Position numbers and translations under genes: made by a program
Shown here: in pieces, positions 1-7,439 of the stretch
Layout of the letters: each line of letters begins with the position of its first letter
Position numbering within the stretch: the stretch's first letter is position 1
Notes under the pieces: model-generated
Database searches by the model: none
Seen by the model: only the letters and a program-made list of their open reading frames with translations
What the model was told of the DNA's origin: nothing
Source of the DNA: Proteiniphilum sp. UBA4084
Lineage (GTDB): Bacteria > Bacteroidota > Bacteroidia > Bacteroidales > Dysgonomonadaceae
DNA: 10,737 nucleotides
Reading direction: 5' to 3'
Assembly: GCA_002383605.1 (NCBI GenBank)
Contig: DFYK01000080.1
Coordinates: 6,637-17,373, forward strand

Positions 1-27
1 ACGAGCTACCAACTGCTCCACTCCGCG
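1..27 (-). tRNA. Initiator tRNA-Met (fMet), 5' part only
   Basis: Read on the minus strand from position 27, the sequence begins CGCGGAGTGGAGCAG and continues TTGGTAGCTCGT to the window edge. This is the acceptor 5' strand, the D-stem and D-loop, and the start of the anticodon stem of a bacterial initiator tRNA. It matches the E. coli initiator closely from memory. The leading C, giving the C1-A72 mismatch that marks initiator tRNAs, supports fMet over elongator Met. The anticodon lies outside the window, so the identity rests on this 27-base part. A consensus promoter lies just upstream on the same strand. Confidence 0.85.
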
Positions 28-51
28 ATATGTTGTTCCTTAATTGGGTTG

Positions 52-82
52 CAAAGATAGGGTTTTTAATTGAAACAACAAA
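52..82 (-). promoter_or_regulatory. Bacteroidota-type promoter for the tRNA-fMet gene
   Basis: On the minus strand there is TTTG (82-79), a 19-base spacer, then TATCTTTG (59-52). Both match the Bacteroidota consensus TTTG-N19-21-TAnnTTTG exactly. Transcription would begin around 45-47, about 20 bases before the tRNA 5' end at 27, leaving a short leader for RNase P to remove. Start-site position is inferred. Confidence 0.75.
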
Positions 83-119
83 ATTTTGGGGAATCTTTTT
101 TATTTATACCCGAAAAACA

Positions 120-140
120 GTAAATTTGAATCAAATTTAC
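120..140. promoter_or_regulatory. 21-bp perfect palindrome overlapping a -7 promoter element
   Basis: The arms GTAAATTTGA (120-129) and TCAAATTTAC (131-140) are perfect reverse complements around a single central A at 130. The left arm contains TAAATTTG (121-128), an exact match to the Bacteroidota -7 element TAnnTTTG. The symmetry places the same element on the minus strand at 139-132. The -33 position for the plus strand is only T-rich (97-100), not a clear TTTG. The start codon downstream is at 145, so a start site around 133-136 would give a leader of only about ten bases. The palindrome then lies mainly in DNA around the start site, which suits an operator for a dimeric regulator better than an RNA hairpin. 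The regulator is unknown, and chance symmetry of AT-rich DNA cannot be excluded. Confidence 0.55.
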
Positions 141-144
141 AGCT

Positions 145-894
145 ATGTCAGATAGTATCGTCATTATTCCTACCTACAACGAGAAAGAGAACATCGAACT
201 GATCATCCGGGCGGTCTTTTCCCTGGAGAAGATTTTTCATATACTGATCATCGACGACGGCTCACCCGACGGAACAGCAGCCATTGTGCAACGGCTTCAA
301 AAGGAGGAGTTCGGAGATCGGCTCTTTTTGGAGCAACGAAAAGGAAAAATGGGGTTGGGTACCGCCTACATACACGGTTTCAAATGGGCATTGGCACGCA
401 CTTACGACTTTGTTTTCGAGATGGATGCCGATTTCTCACACAGCCCTGACGATCTTCCGCGCCTCTATGCAGCCTGTAACAATGAGGGGTATGATGTGGC
501 TGTGGGTTCCCGTTATTCCACGGGGGTGAATGTGGTAAACTGGCCCATGGGACGGGTGCTGATGTCTTACTTTGCCTCAAAATATGTGCGGTTTGTCACC
601 GGACTGAACGTTCGGGATACAACGGCCGGTTTTGTCTGCTACCGCAGGAAGGTGCTGGAAACCATCAACCTCGACCGGATCAGGTTCAAAGGGTATGCTT
701 TTCAGATTGAAATGAAATATACGGCCCACGTGCTCGGGTTTAAGATTAAAGAGGTGTCGGTGATCTTCGTCAACCGGCGACTGGGGACATCGAAAATGAA
801 TACAAGCATCTTCGGGGAAGCTTTCTTTGGGGTGATCAACCTGCGCTGGCGAAAGATGACCGGAAGAGTTAGACCAACGGTCAGAAAAAAATAA
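145..894 (+). CDS. Polyprenol monophosphomannose synthase-like glycosyltransferase (GT2, DPM1 type)
   Basis: This is a 249-residue family 2 glycosyltransferase of the dolichol-phosphate mannosyltransferase type. Such enzymes move mannose from GDP-mannose to a polyprenyl phosphate at the inner membrane face. The N-terminus has the nucleotide-binding strand IVIIPTYNEKENI (residues 5-17), then LIIDDGSPDGT (34-44) and the metal-binding DAD motif in MDADFSHSPDD (93-103). GSRY (121-124) and the FKGYAFQIEMKY stretch (181-192) are also typical. There are no C-terminal membrane helices, so this resembles the short single-domain form. The length is normal for that form. The start is the ATG five bases after the palindrome. 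pyrC follows after 10 bp, so the two are probably cotranscribed. The lipid-linked mannose could feed protein O-glycosylation or envelope glycans, but the acceptor and even the sugar are inferred from family, not shown. Confidence 0.88.
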   Translation: MSDSIVIIPTYNEKENIELIIRAVFSLEKIFHILIIDDGSPDGTAAIVQRLQKEEFGDRLFLEQRKGKMGLGTAYIHGFKWALARTYDFVFEMDADFSHSPDDLPRLYAACNNEGYDVAVGSRYSTGVNVVNWPMGRVLMSYFASKYVRFVTGLNVRDTTAGFVCYRRKVLETINLDRIRFKGYAFQIEMKYTAHVLGFKIKEVSVIFVNRRLGTSKMNTSIFGEAFFGVINLRWRKMTGRVRPTVRKK

Positions 895-904
895 TATCCC
901 GACT

Positions 905-2245
905 ATGAAACTGATTCACAAAGCAACAATCATCAACGAGGGGACCTCCTTTACCGGATCGGTACTCCTGGAGGGAGAAAGAATTTCACGTGTCTTTACC
1001 GGTGATGTGCCAGAAGAGGTGATGAATGCCTGCCGTCAGGTCATCGACGCAAGGGGGTTGTATCTGATTCCCGGTGTCATTGATGACCAGGTGCATTTCC
1101 GCGACCCCGGCTTAACACACAAGGGTGATCTGTTCACCGAAAGCAGGGCCGCCGTGGCGGGCGGGGTTACTTCCTTCATGGAGATGCCCAACACGAACCC
1201 GCAGACGGTCACGCTGGAGGCACTCGACCGGAAAATGGAGAGCGCTGCTGAGAAATCGGCTGCTAACTTCTCCTTTTACCTGGGTGCCACCAACAACAAC
1301 CTCGCAGAGCTGAAAAAGGCAGACAGCAAAAAGGTGTGTGGCGTGAAAGTCTTTATGGGAGCCTCCACAGGCAATATGCTGGTGGACAACGAACGTGCCC
1401 TGCAGGGAATCTTTGCAGAAGTGGACGCGCTCATCGCCACCCATTGTGAAAAAGAGGAGATCATCCGGGAGAACATAGATGTATACAGGAAGAAATTTGG
1501 GGAGGAGATCCCCATTTCCGCTCATCCGCTCATCAGAAGTACGGAAGCCTGTTACCGCTCGTCGGCACAGGCAATTGAACTGGCCGACAAATATGGGACG
1601 CGACTGCACGTACTGCATCTTTCCACTGCCCGGGAGATGGCGCTCTTTAGTGCTGCCCCCCTGGAGGAGAAAAAGATTACCGCTGAGGTGTGCGTGCACC
1701 ATCTCTGGTTTTCTGATCAGGATTATGACAGGCTGGGCGCTCGCATCAAATGGAACCCGGCCGTCAAGACCGCGGCAGACAGGCAGGCGTTGCGTGAGGC
1801 GCTTACACAGGGAAAACTGGATGTGGTGGCCACGGACCATGCACCCCATCTGTTGAGCGAGAAGGAAGGAGGAGCACTCCGCGCGGCATCGGGCGGACCG
1901 CTGGTGCAGCACTCGCTGCAGGTAATGCTCGAGTTGGCAGGCAAAGGTGTTCTCAGCCGGGAGCAGGTGGTGGAGAAGATGTGCCACGCCCCGGCCCGTT
2001 TGTTCAGGGTGAAAGAGAGAGGGTTTGTCAGAGAGGGTTATTTTGCCGACCTGGTGCTGGTAGATCCGGCTAAGCCCTACCCGGTGACCCCGCAAAACAT
2101 GCTTTATAAATGCGGCTGGTCGCCCTTCGAAGACGAAACATTCAGCAGCACTGTGGCGAAAACCTTTGTCAACGGACAGCTGGTGTGGGATGGGGAAAAT
2201 GTGGCCGACAACATCCAGGGTATGCCGCTCGCCTTCGAAAGGTGA
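905..2245 (+). CDS. pyrC: Dihydroorotase
   Basis: Dihydroorotase performs the third step of de novo pyrimidine synthesis: reversible cyclisation of N-carbamoyl-L-aspartate to dihydroorotate in the cytoplasm. The 446-residue protein has the amidohydrolase barrel signatures in order. These are IDDQVHFRDPG (59-69), the substrate loop MPNTNP (94-99), the lysine expected to be carboxylated (K148 in GVKVFMG), H180 in ATHCEKE, H238 in LHVLHLS, and the catalytic aspartate D311 in VVATDHAPH. The HxH metal motif reads Q62-V-H64, so the first histidine is glutamine. From memory the Porphyromonas gingivalis enzyme has the same substitution, so it looks like a lineage trait rather than damage. Length and the SGGPLVQHS loop (329-337) fit class I enzymes of Bacteroidales. 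The gene lies 10 bp after the GT2 gene and probably shares its promoter. The ATG at 905 is the natural start. Confidence 0.95.
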   Translation: MKLIHKATIINEGTSFTGSVLLEGERISRVFTGDVPEEVMNACRQVIDARGLYLIPGVIDDQVHFRDPGLTHKGDLFTESRAAVAGGVTSFMEMPNTNPQTVTLEALDRKMESAAEKSAANFSFYLGATNNNLAELKKADSKKVCGVKVFMGASTGNMLVDNERALQGIFAEVDALIATHCEKEEIIRENIDVYRKKFGEEIPISAHPLIRSTEACYRSSAQAIELADKYGTRLHVLHLSTAREMALFSAAPLEEKKITAEVCVHHLWFSDQDYDRLGARIKWNPAVKTAADRQALREALTQGKLDVVATDHAPHLLSEKEGGALRAASGGPLVQHSLQVMLELAGKGVLSREQVVEKMCHAPARLFRVKERGFVREGYFADLVLVDPAKPYPVTPQNMLYKCGWSPFEDETFSSTVAKTFVNGQLVWDGENVADNIQGMPLAFER

Positions 2246-2282
2246 AAGTATGGCATGCTTGACGTTCATTAACCGAAAATGG

Positions 2283-2313
2283 TTGGGCGTGCCGATATAT
2301 TTTTCTACTTTTG
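2283..2313 (+). promoter_or_regulatory. Promoter for the GT-B glycosyltransferase gene
   Basis: TACTTTTG (2306-2313) matches the TAnnTTTG -7 element exactly. TTGG (2283-2286), 19 bases upstream, is a three-of-four match to the -33 TTTG. A start site near 2318-2321 gives a leader of about 20 bases before the GTG at 2342. This suggests the gene is transcribed independently of pyrC, which ends 96 bp upstream. Confidence 0.6.
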
Positions 2314-2341
2314 TGTCGAAATTTAATAAAAACCATCACGA

Positions 2342-3445
2342 GTGAGATTTTTGTTTACTGTTCAGGGAGAAGGCAGGGGCCACTTCACACAGGCATTATC
2401 CCTGGCTGCCATCCTTCGCAAGCATGGACACGAAGTAGTAGCCGTGCTGGTCGGGAAAAGCGACTCAAGGCAGATTCCCCCGTTTTTCATGAATAAAATA
2501 GGAGCGCCGGTGGCCGAGTTCAGCAGCCCCAACTTTACCTCTTTCTACAAGCAGAAGCGGCCCAATATTTTCATCAGCGTCATCAACAACTTCTCCCGGC
2601 CCTTTATCTTTCGCGAGAGCCTGCTTTTTCTCAGACAACAGATCGAACAATACCGACCCGACAAAGTGATTAACTTCTATGAGATGATTACCGGCATGGC
2701 GTATGGGATGTATCGTCTCGATAAGAAACTGGGTGTGGAGATGATCGCGGTGGGGCATCAGTATGTGCTGACCAACCCGAACTACAAGACCTCCGCCGAG
2801 CAGGATGTGAAGTTCTACCTGCTGCGGATGCTCTCCCGCATTACATCTACCCGTGCTTCGAAAATACTCGCACTCTCCTTTCGTGATATGCCGGGATCGA
2901 AAGATGGGAAGTTGGTGACGGTTCCGCCCTTATTGCGCTCGGAAGTATTCGACATTGAACCGACGCAGGGAGACTATATTCACGGTTACATGCTGAATAC
3001 CGGCTATTATGAAGAAGTGTCGGCGTGGCATGAAAAAAATCCCGGTGTTCCGTTGCATTTCTTCTGGGATAAGAAAGATGCGGAGGAGGTAACACAGGTC
3101 GACGAGAATTTTATCCTGCACAAGCTGAACGACGAACGTTTCCTGCATAGCATGGCGGGCTGCATGGGATATGCCACCACTTCGGGCTTTGAGTCGCTCT
3201 GCGAAGCACTCTATTACCAGAAGCCGGCCCTCATGGTGCCGGTACACGTGGAGCAGGAGTTCAATGCTTACGATGCATCCATCTCGGGTGTGGGCATCTC
3301 AGCAAAAAAATTCAAACTGGGCAAACTCATTCAGTTTATACCCCAATATGCTCCCGATGAGCATTTCAGGGAATGGGTACACCAGGCTGAGATACGGTTT
3401 ATCAAAGAAATTTGTGACAACTACAAGCCGACCGAGTCACGGTAA
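2342..3445 (+). CDS. GT-B fold glycosyltransferase, MurG/GT28-like, substrate unknown
   Basis: This 367-residue protein opens with the beta-strand and glycine-rich loop FLFTVQGEGRGHFTQA (3-18), the acceptor-side signature of MurG-like GT-B enzymes. Near the C-terminus ATTSGFESLCEALYYQKPA (278-296) followed by MVPVHVEQEFNA (298-309) matches the nucleotide-sugar donor loop of family 28 and related transferases, including the conserved E-A-L...P...P...EQ..NA spacing. There is no signal peptide or obvious membrane helix, so it should act at the cytoplasmic membrane face. The start is a GTG at 2342. The encoded MRFLF directly begins the first Rossmann strand and no better ATG lies upstream in frame, so the GTG is well supported. 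The gene has its own promoter. Its last seven codons and stop overlap the convergent aroB gene. It is a conserved Bacteroidales protein in my recollection, but I know no assigned donor or acceptor. A glycolipid or envelope glycan role is inference. Confidence 0.8.
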   Translation: MRFLFTVQGEGRGHFTQALSLAAILRKHGHEVVAVLVGKSDSRQIPPFFMNKIGAPVAEFSSPNFTSFYKQKRPNIFISVINNFSRPFIFRESLLFLRQQIEQYRPDKVINFYEMITGMAYGMYRLDKKLGVEMIAVGHQYVLTNPNYKTSAEQDVKFYLLRMLSRITSTRASKILALSFRDMPGSKDGKLVTVPPLLRSEVFDIEPTQGDYIHGYMLNTGYYEEVSAWHEKNPGVPLHFFWDKKDAEEVTQVDENFILHKLNDERFLHSMAGCMGYATTSGFESLCEALYYQKPALMVPVHVEQEFNAYDASISGVGISAKKFKLGKLIQFIPQYAPDEHFREWVHQAEIRFIKEICDNYKPTESR

Positions 3446-4476
3446 AAATCCAACGCCTCAAAAAAGAGTTCCTTGTCGGCCGTCTGGTCGATCTGCACAT
3501 CACCTATGTCTGATAACAGGGTAAAGTTAGTCTGGTTACCCACATTCTTCTTGTCGTGTCGAGCAATCTCACGAAGTCTCTCGTAGTCGTCGCAGCTAAT
3601 GGAAAAAGCACCGTAATGTTGCTGAATGAAGCGGACCGTTGTGAGCAGCTTCTCTTTGGGAAAACTGCAGATACGGTGCGACAGATATAACTCCACAATC
3701 ATTCCCCAGGCCACGGCATAGCCGTGCGGCACAGGCTTGCCGCTCTCTATGGCAAAACTCTCGAAGGCATGGCCGGTGGTGTGGCCCAGGTTCAGTGCCT
3801 TGCGGATATTTTTTTCAAAGGGATCCTGCTCCACAATTTCCCGCTTGATCTCCACGGAACGAAAAACCAGTTCATTCAGTTTTGCATAGTCCGGATCATC
3901 GAACGCGAAGGTCAGTATCTGTTCCCAATCTGCCGTGGAGTGGATGAGTGCATGCTTGATCATCTCGGCATATCCCGAGAGGATGGCGCGCCGGTCGAGC
4001 GTGCGGAAAAAGAGGGAGGAGATGATCACATACTCCGACGGGTAAAAGGCACCAATTTCATTTTTATATCCTCCGAAGTTGATGCCGGTCTTTCCGCCTA
4101 CGGCAGCATCCACGGCTCCCAGCAGGGTGGTGGGCAGGTTGATGTATTTGATCCCCCTTTTGAAGGTGGCCGCCGCGAAGCCGCCCAGGTCGGTCACCAT
4201 GCCCCCTCCCAGGTTGATCAGCAGTGAGTGTCGTGTGGCTCCGTGCTGGGTGAGCTCCAGCCATACCTTGCTCAGATTTTCCAGGGTCTTGTGGGTGTCG
4301 TCGGCAGGAATAATGATCTCTGTCGCCTCGCTTATGGCGGGGATACCGGCAAGCAGCGGCAGGCAATGCAGGTGCGTATGGGTGTCGGTCAGAAGAAAAA
4401 GCTTGTCGTGCGGGATTTTCCCTACGATCTTCTCTACATCGGTTGCCGGTTGGCTGCTCTTGATAATCTGTTGCAT
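3421..4476 (-). CDS. aroB: 3-dehydroquinate synthase
   Basis: AroB converts 3-deoxy-D-arabino-heptulosonate 7-phosphate to 3-dehydroquinate, the second step of the shikimate pathway, using NAD+ and a divalent metal in the cytoplasm. The 351-residue sequence carries the NAD-binding GGGMVTDLGGFAAATFKRG (90-108), followed by LPTTLLGAVDAAVGGKTGIN (114-133). The metal ligands expected from the fungal enzyme are present: E171 in GYAEMIKHALI, H232 in GHTTGHAFE, and H251 in PHGYAVAWG. H236 matches the conserved second histidine. The HDKKN motif (307-311) is also present. The length is normal for a monofunctional AroB. It begins 8 bp after the stop of the GH3/serine hydrolase gene and is probably the last gene of the four-gene minus-strand transcript. 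Its TAG stop (3423-3421) lies inside the convergent glycosyltransferase gene. No terminator hairpin is seen between them. Confidence 0.96.
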   Translation of the reverse strand: MQQIIKSSQPATDVEKIVGKIPHDKLFLLTDTHTHLHCLPLLAGIPAISEATEIIIPADDTHKTLENLSKVWLELTQHGATRHSLLINLGGGMVTDLGGFAAATFKRGIKYINLPTTLLGAVDAAVGGKTGINFGGYKNEIGAFYPSEYVIISSLFFRTLDRRAILSGYAEMIKHALIHSTADWEQILTFAFDDPDYAKLNELVFRSVEIKREIVEQDPFEKNIRKALNLGHTTGHAFESFAIESGKPVPHGYAVAWGMIVELYLSHRICSFPKEKLLTTVRFIQQHYGAFSISCDDYERLREIARHDKKNVGNQTNFTLLSDIGDVQIDQTADKELFFEALDFYRDSVGL

Positions 4477-4484
4477 TTGTTTTG

Positions 4485-7439
4485 TTATTGTTTGTTATCC
4501 AGCGAGTTGTACAGTTCTTCCTGAATGCGTTCCCGTATGTTCAGCGTGGAGAGCCGGTTGGGAGAACGGGAGGGGTTTACCCGGTTCGACAGGAAAATGT
4601 AGATCATGTTGTTTGTGGGATCTATCCAGAAGCAGGTTCCCGTGAATCCGGTATGACCGTAAACTTCTACGGGCGTACCCGGACTGGTGGGACTGGCATT
4701 GCTGTTGCCGGGATCGGGCTTGTCGAAGCCCAGGCCGCGGCGGCTCACACTGCTTTTCGCGGTGGTGAAAAGCTTTACGGTTTCTTCACTCAGGTATCGC
4801 TCATCGCCGTACATTCCGCCGTTGAGCCACATCTGATATAGTTTTGCCAGATCACCGGCGTTGGAAAAAAGACCCGCATTGCCCGATATGCCACCAAAGA
4901 GGGCGGCGCCTTCATCGTGCACATATCCCCGGAGGTGTTGCCTGCGGAAAAAAGGATCATCCTCGGTGGGTGGAATCCGGTCGACAGAGAGGTGGCTCAG
5001 CGGCTGAAAGGTGGTGGTTGTGGCTCCCAGCTTCCGATAAAACGAATCCTTGACATAGCTGTCGAGATCCCGCTTTGTGATCTGTTCCACGGCTTCCTTC
5101 AGCAACATGAAGTTGAGGCAGCTGTAGGTATATTTTCCTTTCGTTTTCAGTGGCGATGCAATCACATCACCGAGCAGGACATCGTGCATCTTGTCGCTGG
5201 CATAAAGCCCTTTTGCCACGGGCAGATAAAACTGCGCCGAGGAGTCACGGGAGATAAGGTCGGGCTGAAAACGGTAATCGGTACGGGCCCAGGCTCCGGC
5301 ATAGCGGACGTGAAATGTGGCGGAACGGGGTCCAAACAGGCGCCCTGTATAGCTGTCGGCATCAATGGCGCTGGTGTAGTAAGGGATAAAGGAGGTGATG
5401 CCCGACTCATGCAGGAGGAGTGAACGGAGCGGTATCTTCGCCTTGTCGCTTCCTTTTGTTGCGGGCACGAACTTGTCGATGGGATCCAGCAGTGCCAGCT
5501 TCTTTTCATCATAGAGTTTCATCACAGCAGGCAGCGTGGCCGATGCTTTTGTCATAGAAGCCAGGTCGTAGACCGTCTCGGCGGTCACCTGCGGACTGTC
5601 GCCGTAATCGAAGCGACCGAACTCCTTCTCGTAGATGATCACACCATCTTTGGCCACCAGAATCTGGCAGCCGGGGTATGCTTTTTGCCGGATACCCTCC
5701 AGTGCAATTTGTTCGATTCCTGCCAATCGTTCCGAAGCGATGCCCACCTCTTCCGGCATGGAATAACCCAGTCGTGTCTTTTGTGTGACGATACCGCTTC
5801 CCTCCGGGAAGGCGGTGGTGGTCACCGGCAGCCTGCCGCGCAAGCTTATTCCCCCAAAGATGCCCTGGGCAGCGCTCATCTGGGCAAACGGGGTGTTGTC
5901 ATAGGCCAGGATCACCGCATCGGCAGCTTCCATGATCTGCCTGTACTGATTCGTGGTATAGGGCATGGTGAAAAACACCAGAATGAAGCGGTTATTACCC
6001 ACCAGCTGCTGCAGGGAGGCAGCATCGGCTGCCAGGCTGTCGTGCAGGGAGACAATGATCAGATCCTGTTTTTTCAGCTCCGTCTCCTTTAGAAACTGCT
6101 CCGCCGTTTTGGCCTGGAACGACTGCAGGTCGCCCTGTTTTTTCAGATATTGCTGGAAGGTGTTGGCCTCGGGAGCACCGAGCGCCACGGAGACAATCCG
6201 TGTGTTGTCAAGCCCTTTCAGCGGTAGCCGCTCATTCCGGTTCTGCAGCAAAGTTACCGCGTGGTCGTAGATCTTGCGTTGCAACCATGCAGTATGGGGT
6301 GTCTCCACACGCCTTTGAACGGTGCTGCTGTTGATGGGGGTGAAACGGTGTGCGCCGAGGATATATTTGTAGGAAAGTATCTTGCGTACCTTTTTTCTGA
6401 GGAGCGAATCGGGGATGGTGCCATTGGTCACTGCCTCGTTGACCGACTCAAATGCCTTCTGCTGGTTTATCACCCCCAGAATCACATCGTTTCCTGCCAG
6501 CAATGCCCGCACGCTGGCTTCGGGCTGGCGTGACACGCCCTTCATCGCCATGCCGTCGGTGAAGGTGAGGCCGGCAAAGCCCATATCCCTTTTCAGCAGA
6601 TTCACGCCGATGGCCGGGGAGAGAGAGGCCGGCATCCCTTTGGTCTTCAGCTGGGGCACGTTGAGGTGGCCCGACATGATACCCGACAAACCGGCGTTTA
6701 TATATTCCCGGAACGGGTAGAGCTCCACCTCCTCCAGTCGTTCCCGACTGTGTTTGATGGTGGGCAATGTTTTGTGGGAATCGTGCGACGTGTCACCATG
6801 TCCCGGGAAATGTTTTGCCACTGCCATCACCCCATTGCTTTCCAGTCCCCGGGCAAAAGCAATGCCCTGCCGGGCCACGTTCAACGGATTTTCACCGTAG
6901 GAACGGGTGCCGATGACCGGATTGTCGGGGTTGGTGTGCACGTCGATGGAAGGTGCGAAGTTCACATGGATGCCCATCTCCCGGCACTGGCGCGCCACCT
7001 CTTTGCCATAGAGGGTGAGTAGCGAGTCATCGGTGATGGCGCCGATGATGATGTTGCGGGGAAATTCGGGTGCATCGGTCAGCCGCATCGAGAGCCCCCA
7101 TTCACCGTCGAGGGCAATCAGGAGCGGCACATCGGACAGGCTCTGTGCGTAGTTTGTAATCATGGCCTGCTGCGCCAGGGTCCCTTTTGAGAAGAGCAGC
7201 CCGCCCACCTTCTGGTTTTTGATGTACCCGGCTACTCTGGAATTCCATCTGCTGCTGGGTTCTGCGATGGGCATAAAAAGCTGGCCCACCTTTTGTTCCT
7301 GCGTGAGTGTGCTGTATACCGAGTCCACCCATCGGTTCATCGCTGTCTGGTCCGCCTGCCGGTATAGGTGGGGTATCACCTGTGCCGGGGCCGATAGCGC
7401 GAAGATGAATAATATGTTGATTAATCCGAATCTGATCAC
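4485..7439 (-). CDS. Exported NagZ-like GH3 beta-N-acetylglucosaminidase fused to an AmiE-like serine hydrolase
   Basis: This 984-residue protein has a Sec signal peptide (1-19, cleavage probably after APA). Residues about 45-365 form a GH3 barrel of NagZ type: KVGQLFMPI (50-58), NFAPSIDV (160-167), KHFPGHGDT (209-217) and the loop pair D220/H222, which in NagZ is the catalytic acid/base dyad. D295 in FTDGMAM is the likely nucleophile. Residues about 385-550 resemble a GH3 C-terminal domain. Residues about 565-984 are a beta-lactamase/esterase-fold domain with SMTK (628-631) as the SxxK nucleophile motif, Y772 in YTYSCLN and HTG (929-931). In Bacillus subtilis, NagZ and the beta-lactamase-fold amidase AmiE are separate proteins acting in turn on muropeptides. 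The same pair on one chain suggests periplasmic or surface muropeptide recycling. The start is GTG at 7439, overlapping the upstream TGA (GTGA, 7439-7436). The next in-frame Met (residue 34) would lose the signal peptide. A purely esterase or peptidase role for the second domain is possible. Confidence 0.9.
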   Translation of the reverse strand: MIRFGLINILFIFALSAPAQVIPHLYRQADQTAMNRWVDSVYSTLTQEQKVGQLFMPIAEPSSRWNSRVAGYIKNQKVGGLLFSKGTLAQQAMITNYAQSLSDVPLLIALDGEWGLSMRLTDAPEFPRNIIIGAITDDSLLTLYGKEVARQCREMGIHVNFAPSIDVHTNPDNPVIGTRSYGENPLNVARQGIAFARGLESNGVMAVAKHFPGHGDTSHDSHKTLPTIKHSRERLEEVELYPFREYINAGLSGIMSGHLNVPQLKTKGMPASLSPAIGVNLLKRDMGFAGLTFTDGMAMKGVSRQPEASVRALLAGNDVILGVINQQKAFESVNEAVTNGTIPDSLLRKKVRKILSYKYILGAHRFTPINSSTVQRRVETPHTAWLQRKIYDHAVTLLQNRNERLPLKGLDNTRIVSVALGAPEANTFQQYLKKQGDLQSFQAKTAEQFLKETELKKQDLIIVSLHDSLAADAASLQQLVGNNRFILVFFTMPYTTNQYRQIMEAADAVILAYDNTPFAQMSAAQGIFGGISLRGRLPVTTTAFPEGSGIVTQKTRLGYSMPEEVGIASERLAGIEQIALEGIRQKAYPGCQILVAKDGVIIYEKEFGRFDYGDSPQVTAETVYDLASMTKASATLPAVMKLYDEKKLALLDPIDKFVPATKGSDKAKIPLRSLLLHESGITSFIPYYTSAIDADSYTGRLFGPRSATFHVRYAGAWARTDYRFQPDLISRDSSAQFYLPVAKGLYASDKMHDVLLGDVIASPLKTKGKYTYSCLNFMLLKEAVEQITKRDLDSYVKDSFYRKLGATTTTFQPLSHLSVDRIPPTEDDPFFRRQHLRGYVHDEGAALFGGISGNAGLFSNAGDLAKLYQMWLNGGMYGDERYLSEETVKLFTTAKSSVSRRGLGFDKPDPGNSNASPTSPGTPVEVYGHTGFTGTCFWIDPTNNMIYIFLSNRVNPSRSPNRLSTLNIRERIQEELYNSLDNKQ

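Noticed and set aside
1112..2269. 385-codon open frame on the minus strand opposite pyrC
   Set aside because: It is antisense to a clear dihydroorotase with all its catalytic motifs. The translated peptide has no recognisable motif, and long antisense frames are common in GC-rich genes.
2252..2293. Two-stem structure after pyrC: GGCATGC with GCGTGCC enclosing AACC/GGTT, followed by a T-rich stretch
   Set aside because: The outer stem has a G-T pair and a long loop, the T-run is interrupted, and it overlaps the -33 region of the next promoter. It is too weak to call a pyrC terminator.
4079..4645. 188-codon plus-strand open frame opposite aroB and the GH3 gene
   Set aside because: It crosses two well-supported minus-strand genes and encodes a peptide without domain features.
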